From Ottelia alismoides (taxonomy: Eukaryota > Streptophyta > Magnoliopsida > Alismatales > Hydrocharitaceae), in assembly GCA_037367405.1 (NCBI GenBank), contig JAZKJV010010626.1, positions 124,001-188,000 on the forward strand: DNA of 64,000 bases, written 5' to 3'. Within the stretch, counting starts at the first letter, position 1. Every line of letters starts with the position of its first letter. The notes beneath the pieces are model-generated. The model was given only the letters and a program-made list of their open reading frames with translations, was not told the DNA's origin and did no database searches. This document shows positions 50,419 through 61,185 of the stretch, one piece after another. Both the position numbers and the translations under genes were made by a program.

Positions 50419-51102
50419 TCAGATAGGTTGGGTTGCCACTGTGGAGGAACTCCCAATGGGTCTCAGTCCCATCCCAAGCCTAAACTTTAGGACTAAAGAT
50501 CTATCAAGTCCCTTAGTCAACAGATCTGCCGTGTTGTCTTTGGATCCAACAAAATCCACAGCCAATACTCCTCGAGACACCAAATCCCTTAACGTCTTAA
50601 GTCTGATTTGTATGCGTCTTCTTGTTTTCTGATTGAATTTTGAACTTTTGATCTTGACAATTGTGGTCATATTATCACAATGTACCGAGATCGCAGGAAC
50701 ATGCTGACCTACCATGGGAATTTCAGACAGAAGTTCCCTTAACCATTTAACCTCAATTCCAGTGGTGTCCAAAGCACACAGCTCGACCTCAAAAGTGGAT
50801 CGAGCTAGAATGGTCTGCTTCACAGACCTCCAGGAGACTGCACCTCCTCCAAGGGTAAATACATACCCTGTAACACCATTACTCCCAGACTCCTCTATTT
50901 TCCCTATCCAGCTTGCATCATTGTATCCTTCTAGTACAGAAGGATGTCTACCATAATGCAAACTAAGGGAAATAGTTCCCTTCAAGTACTTCAGTATTCG
51001 ATCCAGAGCCTCCCAGTGAGTACGGTCAGGACAACTAGTGTATCTACTCAGCTTTGCAACCGAGAATGAAATATCAGGTCTCGTGCAGTTTGCAAGATAC
51101 AT
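50419..51102 (-). pseudogene. Copia B RNase H domain
   Basis: The frame starts MYLANCTRPDISFSVAKLSR, the end of the RT region, and carries VSWRSVKQTILARSTFEVEL with HCDNMTTI and NTADLLTKGL, the RNase H landmarks of Copia pol. It is in frame with the upstream RT but cut off from it by two stops (TAG and TGA at about 51112-51135). Confidence 0.85.
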
Positions 51103-51132
51103 TAAACTTCATATCACTTGTGAATACCTTAG

Positions 51133-52416
51133 CTAAGCTATAGGTACTCCACTTTTATTCTTAAACAGCGTTTTGGATGAATCAAAGGGAGTGCTTACAA
51201 CTTTGCAATCTTGATATCCAAATTTCTCAAGTACCTTCTCAACATAGTGAGATTGAGAAATTACAGTCCCATCAACTGATCTTGTCAGTTTGAGACCCAA
51301 GATCACATCAGCAACACCCATGTCTTTCATCTCAAACTTGCTACTTAAGAATGCCTTAGTCTCATTAATAATCCACATATGTGATCCGAACAATAATATG
51401 TTGTCAACATATAGGCACAAGACAATACACTCATCACCTTTCACCTTGGAATAGACACACTTATCGGATTCATGAACCTTAATGCCACATGACAAAATAG
51501 TCTTGTCAAATTTTTCATGCCACTGCTTTGGTGCTTGTTTCAATCCGTAAAGGGATTTGACAAGCTTGCAAACCTTTCCCTCATTCCCAGGAGTCACAAG
51601 CCCATCAGGTTGGTCCATATAGATCTCTTCCTCAAGATCACCATGCAAGAAGGCGGTCTTCACATCCATCTGGTGGATGGAGAGATCATATACAGATGCC
51701 AATGCTATGGGCATCCGGATTGTGGTGATCCTAGTTACAGGGGAATAGTTATCAAAATAATCGATACATTCCTTTTTCCTAAAGCCCTTGGCAACTAATT
51801 TGGCTTTGTACTTTTCAATTGATCCGTCAGGTTTAAGCTTTCTCTTAAACACCCACTTGCACCCAATGGTAGAGCACCCTTTGGGTAAATCAACCAACTC
51901 CCAAGTTCCATTAGCCATAATGGAATTCATCTCAGTTTTAATGGCTTTCTTCCATTGTTTCGTTTCAGATGAAGCCATGGCTTCCTTGTAATTTGGTGGA
52001 TCACCCTCGATCTGGTAGACAACGAAGTCGCTACCCAGATCCTTGGCTATCCGAGGTCTTTTACTTCTCCTTGGCTCAATCTCTTCAGAAAGATCATTGG
52101 GTTCGGGTTGAGTCTCAATCCCCACATTCGTTATCCTTTCCACTTGATCCGGAATAGATCTTGATGTAGAGGCGCCTTCAATGGTCAGAATCTGAGGAAT
52201 CCCAGTCTTCAACGGGAAGATATCCTCAAAGAAGGTAGCATCACGGAGTTCAACAATGGTGTTGACTTCTATGTCCGGTATCTCAGACTGAATTACCAAG
52301 AACCTATATGCATAGCTATTTTCTAGGTAACCTAAGAAGACCGCATCAACAGTTTTAGGACCAAGCTTCTTTCTCTTGTGTTCTGGGACTAAAACCTTAG
52401 CGAGACAGCCCCACAC
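51133..52416 (-). pseudogene. Copia B reverse transcriptase
   Basis: Residues include the integrase C-terminal part (LGPKTVDAVFLGY), then WVFKRKLKPDGSIEKYKAKL, HQMDVKTAFLHGDLEEEIYM and SLYGLKQAPKQWHEKFD, all Copia RT landmarks. The catalytic motif reads CLYVDNILLFG: the second aspartate of YVDD is Asn, which should abolish activity. An in-frame TAG near 52450 separates it from integrase. Confidence 0.88.
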
Positions 52417-52449
52417 TTTGAGATATTTTAAACTTGATTGCCTATTTCT

Positions 52450-53088
52450 CTAAAGTTCAAACGGACACTTTTCCATATGCCTTGGAGGAACACTATTCAG
52501 AATATGGCAAGCTGTATTCAAGGCTTCTCCCCACATATAGGTTGTAAGTCCAGAACTCTGTGGGAGAGCATTGATCATGTCCGTTAAGGTTCTATTTTTC
52601 CGTTCTGCTATCCCATTTGATTGCGGTGAATATGGGGTCGTAACTTCATGAACTATGCCAAACGATTTGCATTGTTCATCAAGTAAGTTAGAGGTATATT
52701 CACCTCCTCTATCTGACCTAAGGCCTTTAAGCACTTTTCCTGTTTGTATCTCAGCCTCATTCTTAAATATAAGAAATTTCTCTAAGGCTTCATCCTTGGT
52801 TTTCATTAGATATACATAGTAGTATCTACTATCATCATCTATAAAGGTGATAAAGTATTTCTTATTGTCTCGGGTCAACACACCATTAAACTCACAGATA
52901 TCCGTGTGCACTAGATCCAAGATCTCACTATCTCTAGAGGCAGATTGAAAAGACTTCCTAGGTGTCTTAGCTTGCACACAAATTTCACATTTTTGAGTTT
53001 TATCAATAGTGTGTTTAGGGATCAACTCTAAATTCACCATTCTTTTAATTGAATTTAAGTTTACATAATATACCATGCCACAGATCAC
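52450..53088 (-). pseudogene. Copia B integrase
   Basis: Zinc-finger cysteines (KCEICVQAK) are followed by a core with all three acidic residues (LVHTDICEF, LRSDRGGEY, NGIAERKNR). The frame ends at a TAG after CPFEL and would otherwise run straight into the RT frame. Confidence 0.88.
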
Positions 53089-53540
53089 AAGATTCTAGAT
53101 TATTCACAACATGAGACAGAGAACTAGAACATTCAGAATTCAAAACATTCATTTCATTAATGTTTACTGAATCACATCTAATTCTAAACAACAAATCAAA
53201 ATTAGCCAAATAGCCTTTTCCATAAAAAATGCCATATCTCAAAATAACAACTTTATTACATTTAAAGTTTAATTCAAAATCATTTCTAACTAAGATAGAG
53301 CTAGATAAAATATTCTTCTTAATGTCAGGAATATGCAGCACCCTGTGCAATGTCCAGACACGTCCAGAGGAGAACCACAAGTTGACTTGTCCCGATCCTA
53401 GCACCCTGGCTGTAGAATCGTTTCCCATCTTCATTGTCCCACCACTGTAGGTCTGATAAGAAGAAAACAAAGCTCTGTCAGAACAGATATTTACATTGGT
53501 TCCCGTATCCACGAGCCACTCATTTGGATCATGGATATGG
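53045..53540 (-). pseudogene. Copia B protease region
   Basis: MDTGTNVNICSDRALFSSY gives the DTG active site, followed by VLHIPDIKKNILSSSILVRN, the usual C-terminal landmark. It lies in a different frame from gag and integrase, so one shift precedes and one follows it (near 53550 and 53075). Confidence 0.85.
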
Positions 53541-53553
53541 TATAGTTCAGGTT

Positions 53554-54441
53554 TTACAGAGACATACCCTCGCTAGTGTCGAGCCCCATAGTGATCATAT
53601 TCACTTGAGGACTCCCGTCTGTAGCCTTAGGTTGAGCCTTCAAGGACGGACAGTCCTTCTTCCAATGGCCAACCTGATTACAGTGCCAGCAGGGTTTATT
53701 CTTTGTCTTTTTTTGGATCTTATCCTTTGGTTTCATTTTATTGTTATTAGGTCCCTTTCCCTTCTTATCCTTGCCCTTCGAGGTCATGAAATTAACCTTA
53801 CCCTGAATATCAACAGGAAGCACACGTTTTTGTTTCCTGTGTTCCTCCTCTATGGCAATTGCCACCATTAAGTCATCCATATAAATTTTCCCCTTCCTAT
53901 GTTTGAGGGTCATACCGAAGTCTTCCCACGATTTGAGGAATTTTTCTATGATGCACATGACCTGAAACTTCTCTGGAAGTTTCATTTCGGCATCGTCTAA
54001 ACCATGGAGTAGGAGTAAAAACTCGTGTGCTTGTTCAAGAACTGACTTTCCTTCGGCCATGAAAAACTTTAAAAACTTGGCCACGGAGTATTTCTCAATA
54101 CCAAGGTCTTTGGTATTATACTTTTGATCCAGCTCTTCCCATAGCCCCTTCGCAGTCTGTGTGGACGAACAATATACGTCAAACAACGTGTTGGACAAAG
54201 CCAACAAGATGCAACCATGACATATACGGTCGCGTTCCTTCCACGCAGATTGCACCTTATGGCTATCGTGTGAGGGGTTTTCTTTTTCCACCGTAGGACA
54301 GTCGGTTTCAAGCATCGAGATTAATCCAATGGTGGTTAACCATAACTTCATGCGTTGTTGCCAACGCTTAAAGTTCTGTCCATCGAACTTTTCAGGCATA
54401 CCCGTCATATCAACCCTCGATTTAAACATGGTTTCCGACAT
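53554..54441 (-). CDS. Copia B gag (intact frame)
   Basis: A 295-residue frame starting MSETMFKSRVDMTGMPEKFD, only 36 bp after the 5' LTR. It has the UBN2-type gag fold (FDGQNFKRWQQRMKLWL, AKGLWEELDQKY, LLLLHGLDDAEMKLP) and one zinc knuckle CWHCNQVGHWKKDC (consensus CX2CX4HX4C) near residue 252. Lysine-rich before the knuckle. It would bind element RNA and build the particle. The end after SEGMSL is probably a frameshift mutation, since protease would normally follow in frame. Confidence 0.85.
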   Translation of the reverse strand: MSETMFKSRVDMTGMPEKFDGQNFKRWQQRMKLWLTTIGLISMLETDCPTVEKENPSHDSHKVQSAWKERDRICHGCILLALSNTLFDVYCSSTQTAKGLWEELDQKYNTKDLGIEKYSVAKFLKFFMAEGKSVLEQAHEFLLLLHGLDDAEMKLPEKFQVMCIIEKFLKSWEDFGMTLKHRKGKIYMDDLMVAIAIEEEHRKQKRVLPVDIQGKVNFMTSKGKDKKGKGPNNNKMKPKDKIQKKTKNKPCWHCNQVGHWKKDCPSLKAQPKATDGSPQVNMITMGLDTSEGMSL

Positions 54442-54477
54442 TATTTTATAAGCGATTGCTCAGATCTTCTCTAAGAT

Positions 54478-55371
54478 TGTTGTAAACAGGATTATCAGTG
54501 TGCATAATAAATATTTATTATGTGAATCCAAATGAATTAACAGAGAAACAGAAACAATCAACAAAATGATAATCATACGTTTTCCATTCATTTCCAGATT
54601 ACGAAGTGCACAAGAGAACCAATTATTAAATCGGGAACACAATATAGGGCGCGATTCAGGAAAGGCAAAGCAATAAACGAATAGCAGCAGAGAAATGAGA
54701 AAATAAATTAGATCAGAGATCACCGAAGCATCCATGAAATGGACTGTCCTTAGAGAAGATTTCACCCCCACAATATAGGTGCGTAGGGTACTGGCGATCT
54801 GCTCCCAGGATACGAAGGTTCACGGTCGTCGTCCGCGCACACCGACGAGACCGTCCTCGAAAGCACCTCCGAGAACTTGCAGCCGAGAAGAAACAGGGTC
54901 ACAGGCGCGAGAGAGAGAGAACAAGAGTGACGGCGGGTTTTTCTTGCGAATAAAGAAAACAACGTCGGGTGGGGGATATAAAAAGAGGAGCTTGCGTGTC
55001 CTAGCGCGCGGTCCCTTCGGTTTCCGAAAACGCCCCTCAACGGGCATGTCCTTTCGAGATCCGAGATCCGAGTTGACTCTCCGGAGCCGGAGACGGAGCG
55101 GAGCGCGCGTGCACGCGCGTGTGGTCCTCCATTCCTCCTCTCTACTATTGCTACAAGAGCTTGGGGTGTGGACTCATATATAAGTCCACCAAAAATTTAG
55201 ATCTCTAAGGTATGGTACTAAACTTCAACCCAAACTCATCAATGTTTCAAATTAGGGAATTCCCAACTTTCCCTCTAAACTATTTGATTTCTCAATTGAA
55301 ACCAAATTTAATTTCAATTGTAATTACATAAGTTTTCTAATTAAAACTTAACTACAATTTTTAATACAACA
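54478..55371 (-). repeat. 5' LTR of Copia B
   Basis: Matches the 3' LTR at both ends but carries an unrelated block at 54972-55054 containing GGGATATAAAAAGAGG. The sequence on the minus strand after the LTR is ATCTTAGAGAAGATCTGAGC; no standard tRNA primer site was recognised. Confidence 0.88.
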
Positions 55372-55545
55372 CAAATAGCATATCTGGCTTCCACCCGCCC
55401 AGTCTGTCTAAATAGATCAACTGCTACGGATGCAAGATAGATGCCATCTTTTCACCAAGGGTTGGATCTATAATTTTGGATCGTAATCCAGCAGCATCTG
55501 CTATTACAACAGACAGGTTACGAACTGCATGGTATCACTAAAAAG
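55372..55545 (-). pseudogene. Unrecognised host gene fragment, right piece
   Basis: After an acceptor-like TGATACCATGCAG the minus strand reads NLSVVIADAAGLRSKIIDP, TLGEKMAS and, after a 4-base slip, IYLASVAVDLFRQTGRVEAR. It continues at 48900-48959 beyond Copia B. The text looks like a conserved soluble protein, but I do not recognise the family. Two small indels make it a pseudogene or an assembled relic. It stands between Copia B and Gypsy element B. Confidence 0.45.
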
Positions 55546-55562
55546 ACATGCATGTGTGTACA

Positions 55563-58500
55563 TGATGAATCCACATTTCATCATCTTTATTCTATCATTT
55601 TGGCACCAAAAACCCTAGCAAATGCCTGTAAATAGCATTAAAACCATCATCTTAGCAGTGTGTAAATTACTGTAATTAAGGCCAAAATTATAGAATAAAT
55701 AAAGAAAAGAAAAAGAATAAAATATTGTAAATATTTTATGACTCAAAACCCCCGAGACCTAGGCATCTGGATGAATAGGTCGACAAGGAATAAAGTAGGG
55801 GGAGATAAGGTCTGAAATACAGTCAAAATACCTATACTTCCTGCTTATTCTTTATTCATTTTGGGACCTATTTTTGGTTCCACTTTTTGTACATCAAATA
55901 AAGAAACTTTGTATATGAAAGTTGTAGATAAATTAATAAAGAAAAATACAAAATTGATTTCACAGAAAAGTCATGTACAGACAAAAAGATATGGTCTGAA
56001 TAAGAATCCAAAATCCCAACTTCCCAGACCCGTATCTCACAAACGACAACTCCAAATGCATCAAACTCACCTTTAATTGTATATAGAATAAAATAATCTA
56101 TCCAATGGCAGTGGTTTCGCATTTGGCGGAGCTACGGTTTGAAAGTTGGCTTTTGGACCCCTATTGTACACTTGTACTGAATAAAATATTCAATTTATTC
56201 TTTATTCATTATTTATTCAGTTTTATATTTTTATAATTTTGTAAATATTACTTATAATAATTATGTGCATTAAAATCAGAATAAAAATGTAAATAAAAAA
56301 ATCAAAATAAAAATACTTGTATATACATTACCAGGTATAATACCTATACACATACCTATAATATTACTACTTGTATTTTATTAAATACACAAAACATATC
56401 AAAAAAATAAAAAGAAAAATAGATTTATGTATCTAAAAGTATTTTATAATTTTAGAAAATAATAAACAAAAAAGAATAAAATTGAAAATACCAAAATAAA
56501 AATAAAATATCAAAATACATAGGTAATATACCTATATAGGGATAAAAAGGTAACTTGTAAAAATAAATCTCCTAAAAATAAATAAAAATCAGAATTAAAT
56601 ACTACATAAAATTTTGAACATTTTTTATTTTACAACTTTTATTTAATTCGGCCTTTTATTATTTTAAATTGAATTAATAAAACATTAATTCAGGGTTTTT
56701 CCTGGTTGGTCCACGTGGACCAACCAGGAGGCCAGGACTGTTGACCTCGGTCAACGGTCTGACCTACCCCCTGTAGCCGTGTCAGAAACGTATTTTTGGG
56801 TCGATTTCTCGGATTTTTCGAGGGCGCTAGGCACCTCATTTCGTGCTAGCGCCTTCTTGACTTTTGATCATAGATAATCGAGGAAGCCCGCCCATATCTT
56901 ACATTGGATTGTGGATCACTGCATCGCCCCAGAAATCTTGGTCTTTGGACCTCTTCCACCTCGGGTCAAACCACATATAACCGACCCCCCTCTTTCCTTT
57001 TCAATTCGAGTCCCCTTGGTCCACCCTTCAGCGTCTCTCTTGTGCTCTTGAGCTCCGTGGAGGTGACAGCTCCACCGCCGGCCCTTCAGCTGAGGCGCGC
57101 GAAGTCGAGTGAAGCTCCACCACCTCCGCCAAGTGCCGGCGTCGAGGTATCCCTTTTTCCTCTGGCTCCGGCCATTGAGGGCTCGCCCCACCTTCTTGTT
57201 TATCCCCTTAGGTTCCTGTTAGCTTAATCTTCGAAAACCCTAAAAAATCTCTAAGTTTAATCGCTCATTTCGCCCGTTCACGCATCATCGCCGGAGCGCA
57301 CCTCCGGCCACCATCGATCACTTCACCTCACGCATAGATTAGGTCCTTGCGAGGCCCAGGCAATTTGCCCTGGGCCTTCTCACCTCTTTTTGCAGGTCCA
57401 AGAGCATTGAAAGCACCTGGAGGGCGATTTTGCGCCTTCGCCGGAGATACCTGGAGCGTGGAGCTCCGCCGCCTTTGCGCCCGCGTTTCGACGCCTCTCC
57501 GGCGAATCCGAGCCGTCCAATCAGAAGAGGGACCTTCCAGGAGTCTGCAGCTCCATTTTGGAGCCCATCCACCGCCGGAGGAGCAAGATCGGAGTCGGGG
57601 AAGTTCGCCTTCGCCGGCCTTCTTCCCCGTTCTTCCTCCTTGCGTCTCCACCGCACGATCGAGCCGCAGCTCCAGTTCGCGTGTGGGCCGTTGGATCCTC
57701 CTTCGCCTCGACCGTCAGATCAACCAGGGAGGATCTAATCTCAGCCGTACAAGCCCAACCGTCATCGGCCGCTCAGGACACGCCACGTGGATACGTGGAG
57801 CGCATCTAGCCGTTGGATCGCGCCTCGTCGTCCAGCCGTTGGATGCGTGCCACGCGTCCCCATCAGAGCGCCCGGGCGAGGGTATTTTGCATTCCACCCC
57901 TCGCCATCTTTGTATTTAGTATTTAGTTTTCAAACTTTCGTCTGTAGTTGAAATATTTTGTAATATTTGCAAAAAGACCCTTGAACTTTCTTTATTTGCT
58001 TATAGGTCCTCGCCACGTCACCTCACGTGACCAGTTCACGTGAGGGAGTGGGCATTTTGCAGAGGACCTCTCGGACCTTTGCGTATTTAGTTTTAGTACC
58101 AAAACTTTGGCATTAAGCGTAATATTTCTGGTTATTTTGCAAGTAGGCCCCCAGGTTTTTGATATATTACATTTTGGTCCCTCCCAGGCGCGTGCAAGTC
58201 ACGCGCCCTGGTGGGTAAATTGCCAGGAGGCCCAGGCGGTTTTATTAATTGTCTTTTAGTTCCAAAAATTGAATATAAAGTGTATATTTTTGTGGAAAAT
58301 TGCATGTATGCCCCTGGATGTTTTGGATATTGCATTTATGCCCCTGCCAGGCCTGATTATTAATTGGATGTTTGTTGTATTTATTTGAAATATCATTTTA
58401 AGTCCAAAAATTCCACAAAAATAGACTTAAGCTCCTGTGCACCTATACTTTAACGCCAGCTATTTAGTTTTTGATTTTATTTTATTTTCATATTTATTAA

Positions 58501-59401
58501 AAATCAAGAACATCTATTTTGTGCACTGTCTAGCTTAGAAAATACCAAAAAAATATTAAAACAACTCCAAAAATTCCAAAAAAATCACCTAGTGTCTCTT
58601 TTATTGTCTTTTAGTGTCAGTCCAAAAATCATTAAAAATCTCAAAACAAAAACACTAAAAAATTAAAAACTCTCAAAAACTTCAAAAAAAATATATAAAA
58701 TAGTAGAAAAATCCAAAAAATATAAACTCAGGTTCTGTGTGTTCCTTATTTTACCCTTTTTATTTGAAAAATAGTGTGAAAATTTTGAGGTACCGTTTGC
58801 TATTTTTAAGTCCTATTTTTGTCAGAGCCAGCCTTTTTTCCACTATTTTGCCTTATTTCAGTATTTAAAAATATCAAAAACACTTTGAAAAATCCCTGAA
58901 AATCACAAAAACAGTAAAAAACCCTAAAAAGACTAAAAACATTTTATTCCTGACTTTTTGATTATTTTTGCACCATTTTATAAATATTCTACCTTGCCTT
59001 TTATTATATTACCTTTACTTTCCAATATTGAAAAAGAAAAATAAAAAATATAAAATATAAAATATAAAAATCAGAAAATCAAAAATCAAATACAAAAATT
59101 AAAAAAAAATTAAAAATTTAAAAACCCACAAAAACATTTCTTTTGTTTGCTTGCTTAGTGTAGACACATAACACACTCACACACACTTTAGCATTTTTGC
59201 TTGAATTACACTGTTTGCTCCCTGTGTTCGAACTCTCTGCATACTTGCCCTTTACATCATTTGTGCAGAGTTAAAAATAAATTTTAACTCCACATTGTTT
59301 CTAATTTATTGATCTTAGTGTGGGTTAATTGTTGATTAATCGCATTTTATTGTGGGTCGCCACAGCGACACATTTAGACCCTCGATAATCTGCGTTTATC
59401 A
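55563..59401 (+). repeat. 5' LTR of Gypsy element B
   Basis: 3839 bp, ending CTGCGTTTATCA just before the primer site. A TATA-like CACATATAACC is at about 56966, followed by a GC-rich region (57000-57900) with exon-like composition and an AT-rich tail with many AAAAATC words. Bounded only by similarity to element A, since the second LTR is outside the window. Confidence 0.8.
57147..57395 (+). other. Probable intron within the Gypsy B LTR
   Basis: Donor GTCGAG/GTATCC (57147) and acceptor CACCTCTTTTTGCAG (57395) enclose 249 bp. The position, after a TATA-like box and a short GC-rich leader, matches the donor and first acceptor in element A, though only one acceptor is seen here. Confidence 0.45.
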
Positions 59402-59403
59402 AA

Positions 59404-59421
59404 TGTTGCCGTTGCCGGGGA
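59404..59421 (+). promoter_or_regulatory. Primer binding site of Gypsy B (tRNA-Asp-like)
   Basis: TGTTGCCGTTGCCGGGGA differs by two bases from the tRNA-Asp primer site in element A and starts at the same distance from the LTR. Confidence 0.75.
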
Positions 59422-60016
59422 GCAACAGCTTGTAGTTCATTTTTACTTGATTGTGTGATTGTTTACCATAGCTTTACTTTCCATTTCTCACATTTTTGAT
59501 ATATCTTGTTGAGTTATCTGACCATCTCTTTTCTTGTCTTCTTGCGAGGGACCGCGGAGCGAGGCGGATCGCCTAGGTGACCCGACGCAACCTTGGGACG
59601 TGGAGCCGGCTTTTCTTTAGCCAAGCCGGCAGGAGAGAGCAAGGAGTGAGAGAGAGTGTGATTAGTTAGCTTTTCTTTTATTTGGTGAGAGAGTGATTTA
59701 TTTAATTTGTAATAATACAGGTACCTTGGACTTGGACACTTAGACATTCGGGCCTAATTTCCGGGTGTTTGTTCACCCGGGGGCTCACCGCCGTTTTGAC
59801 CGCGTTTTCATCGCTTGTCATTTTCCGGTTTTGATTTCATTTTTCACTTTATTTTGTGGATTGAGCTCTTAGATCTAGGTCTGCTTGACTCGATTAGAAT
59901 AGGTCCAAACACCTAATTATCTTTGCATGCTCCTATAGTTACGTTTTGGACTTAGACTAATTAAACAGTTAGCGAGTAACTTCCAAATCCACGCGCCGCG
60001 AGCTCACACCCGAACA

Positions 60017-60059
60017 AGCGCTTTCTCCTACTCCAAATGTGTTGGGCAGAGGAGGGGTG
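60017..60059 (+). ncRNA. Conserved leader stem-loop, element B
   Basis: Flanks are identical to 35477-35519 of element A while the centre differs (TCCAAATGTGTT versus CCCCGATTTGTC). CTCCT/AGGAG pairing is kept, and one inner pair changes from G-C to A-T, a compensatory change; one neighbouring pair is lost. Confidence 0.45.
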
Positions 60060-61185
60060 AGCAAAGACCGGACACTCGGATTGGGAGTTATTAGCTAACT
60101 TGTGGTTCTTCATGCTAGCAGTTGCCTGTTCTAGGACGCTTTCCGCTTGCATTCGCCATATAGATTAGGTTTAAATATTCTGCTTTGCATCCCGCATGGA
60201 GAGAGCTGGGATTCGCTGTAAGTCTTCTAACTTTGCACGCATCATCTAGGCACAAAGGTGAGATTTCCACCTTGGTGTCGACTTGCACGGCTTTTCCGAC
60301 TCTTTTCTCCCTCTGTTTTTGGACAAAGTAGGATAAAGGAAAAAATACAAAAACGTTAGGCGCTTGTTTGAATTGACTCAAACGAAGCGATAACACCAAA
60401 AAAATTAAAAAAAGGACTGCTAAAGAAAACTTGACCAAAAATAAAATCGGTAATTGGATTCATTGCTTGGGGAGAGTAACACCCTCACTTGTTTTCAGGT
60501 TGCATGGGAAGGTCTCCTTCCAAGTGAGGTGAGCGCTTCGTAAGGATTAGAGCCCAAAACCCAACTTGTGGCTGCCTTGTGTATCGCCTGGATTTCCGAA
60601 GTATTGGCGCTACTATCGTACGTAGTCGAGTAGGACTTGGTCGCCATTGGTGACTCTCTGTTGTGAGAGCGCCGACCTTGTCTGAAGTACCGAGCCTAGG
60701 CCACGTCTTCACAGGTGTGTCTGTCTCACCGGCTGCGTCCGAGTAGGACCTTGTACGCTCACGGGTGATTCCGTTGCGAGCGAGGTCCGAAGTATCGGTT
60801 TCGCCTATCGGCTTCCTCTCTCTTTTCTTTGGCTGAGTAGGGATCCATGAAGGGTTACAAGGACCTCAAAAAGCGCAAGTTACAGGTTACACAGGAGGAG
60901 GACAGGTACGGGGACACTTTCCTGGCAGTACTCTCTCTCCTATAGGCGTAGCGCTCTAAGGACTCGTGAAAAGATTAATACCTGAAAAACAAGCTAAAAC
61001 TGACAAGATAAAAGCCGAACCTTCACGGCTTCACGAGTTGAGTTGGTGAACTTACCCTTGCTTTGTGTTTGATTGTTAGATTTATTAAGGTCAAGATCAA
61101 AAACACCGCACAATTGTGCACAATTTTGTTGCATTTCATTTTTCTTCTTTTCTTGCATTATCCCCACTCTTCTCAAATAATCAAG
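60060..61185 (+). other. Leader of Gypsy element B, no gene
   Basis: No coding frame with a domain. Like element A, it contains a GCATCATC word and ends in a TTTCTTTTCTTGCATT pyrimidine stretch before the gag ATG. Confidence 0.5.

Larger units (their letters stand above)
48960..55371 (-). mobile_element. Copia retrotransposon B (6.4 kb, inactive)
   Basis: Flanked by a perfect CAAAT duplication (48955-48959, 55372-55376). LTRs are 48960-49881 and 54478-55371. On the minus strand gag, protease, integrase, reverse transcriptase and RNase H follow in Copia order. Gag, integrase, RT and RNase H share one reading frame and are separated only by single stops; the protease lies in another frame between two compensating shifts. 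The RT active site is changed. It is therefore dead but only moderately old. Confidence 0.93.

Noticed and set aside
57328..57919. Up to 190-codon ORFs in the Gypsy B LTR
   Set aside because: GC-rich LTR sequence with overlapping frames on both strands and no recognisable domain.
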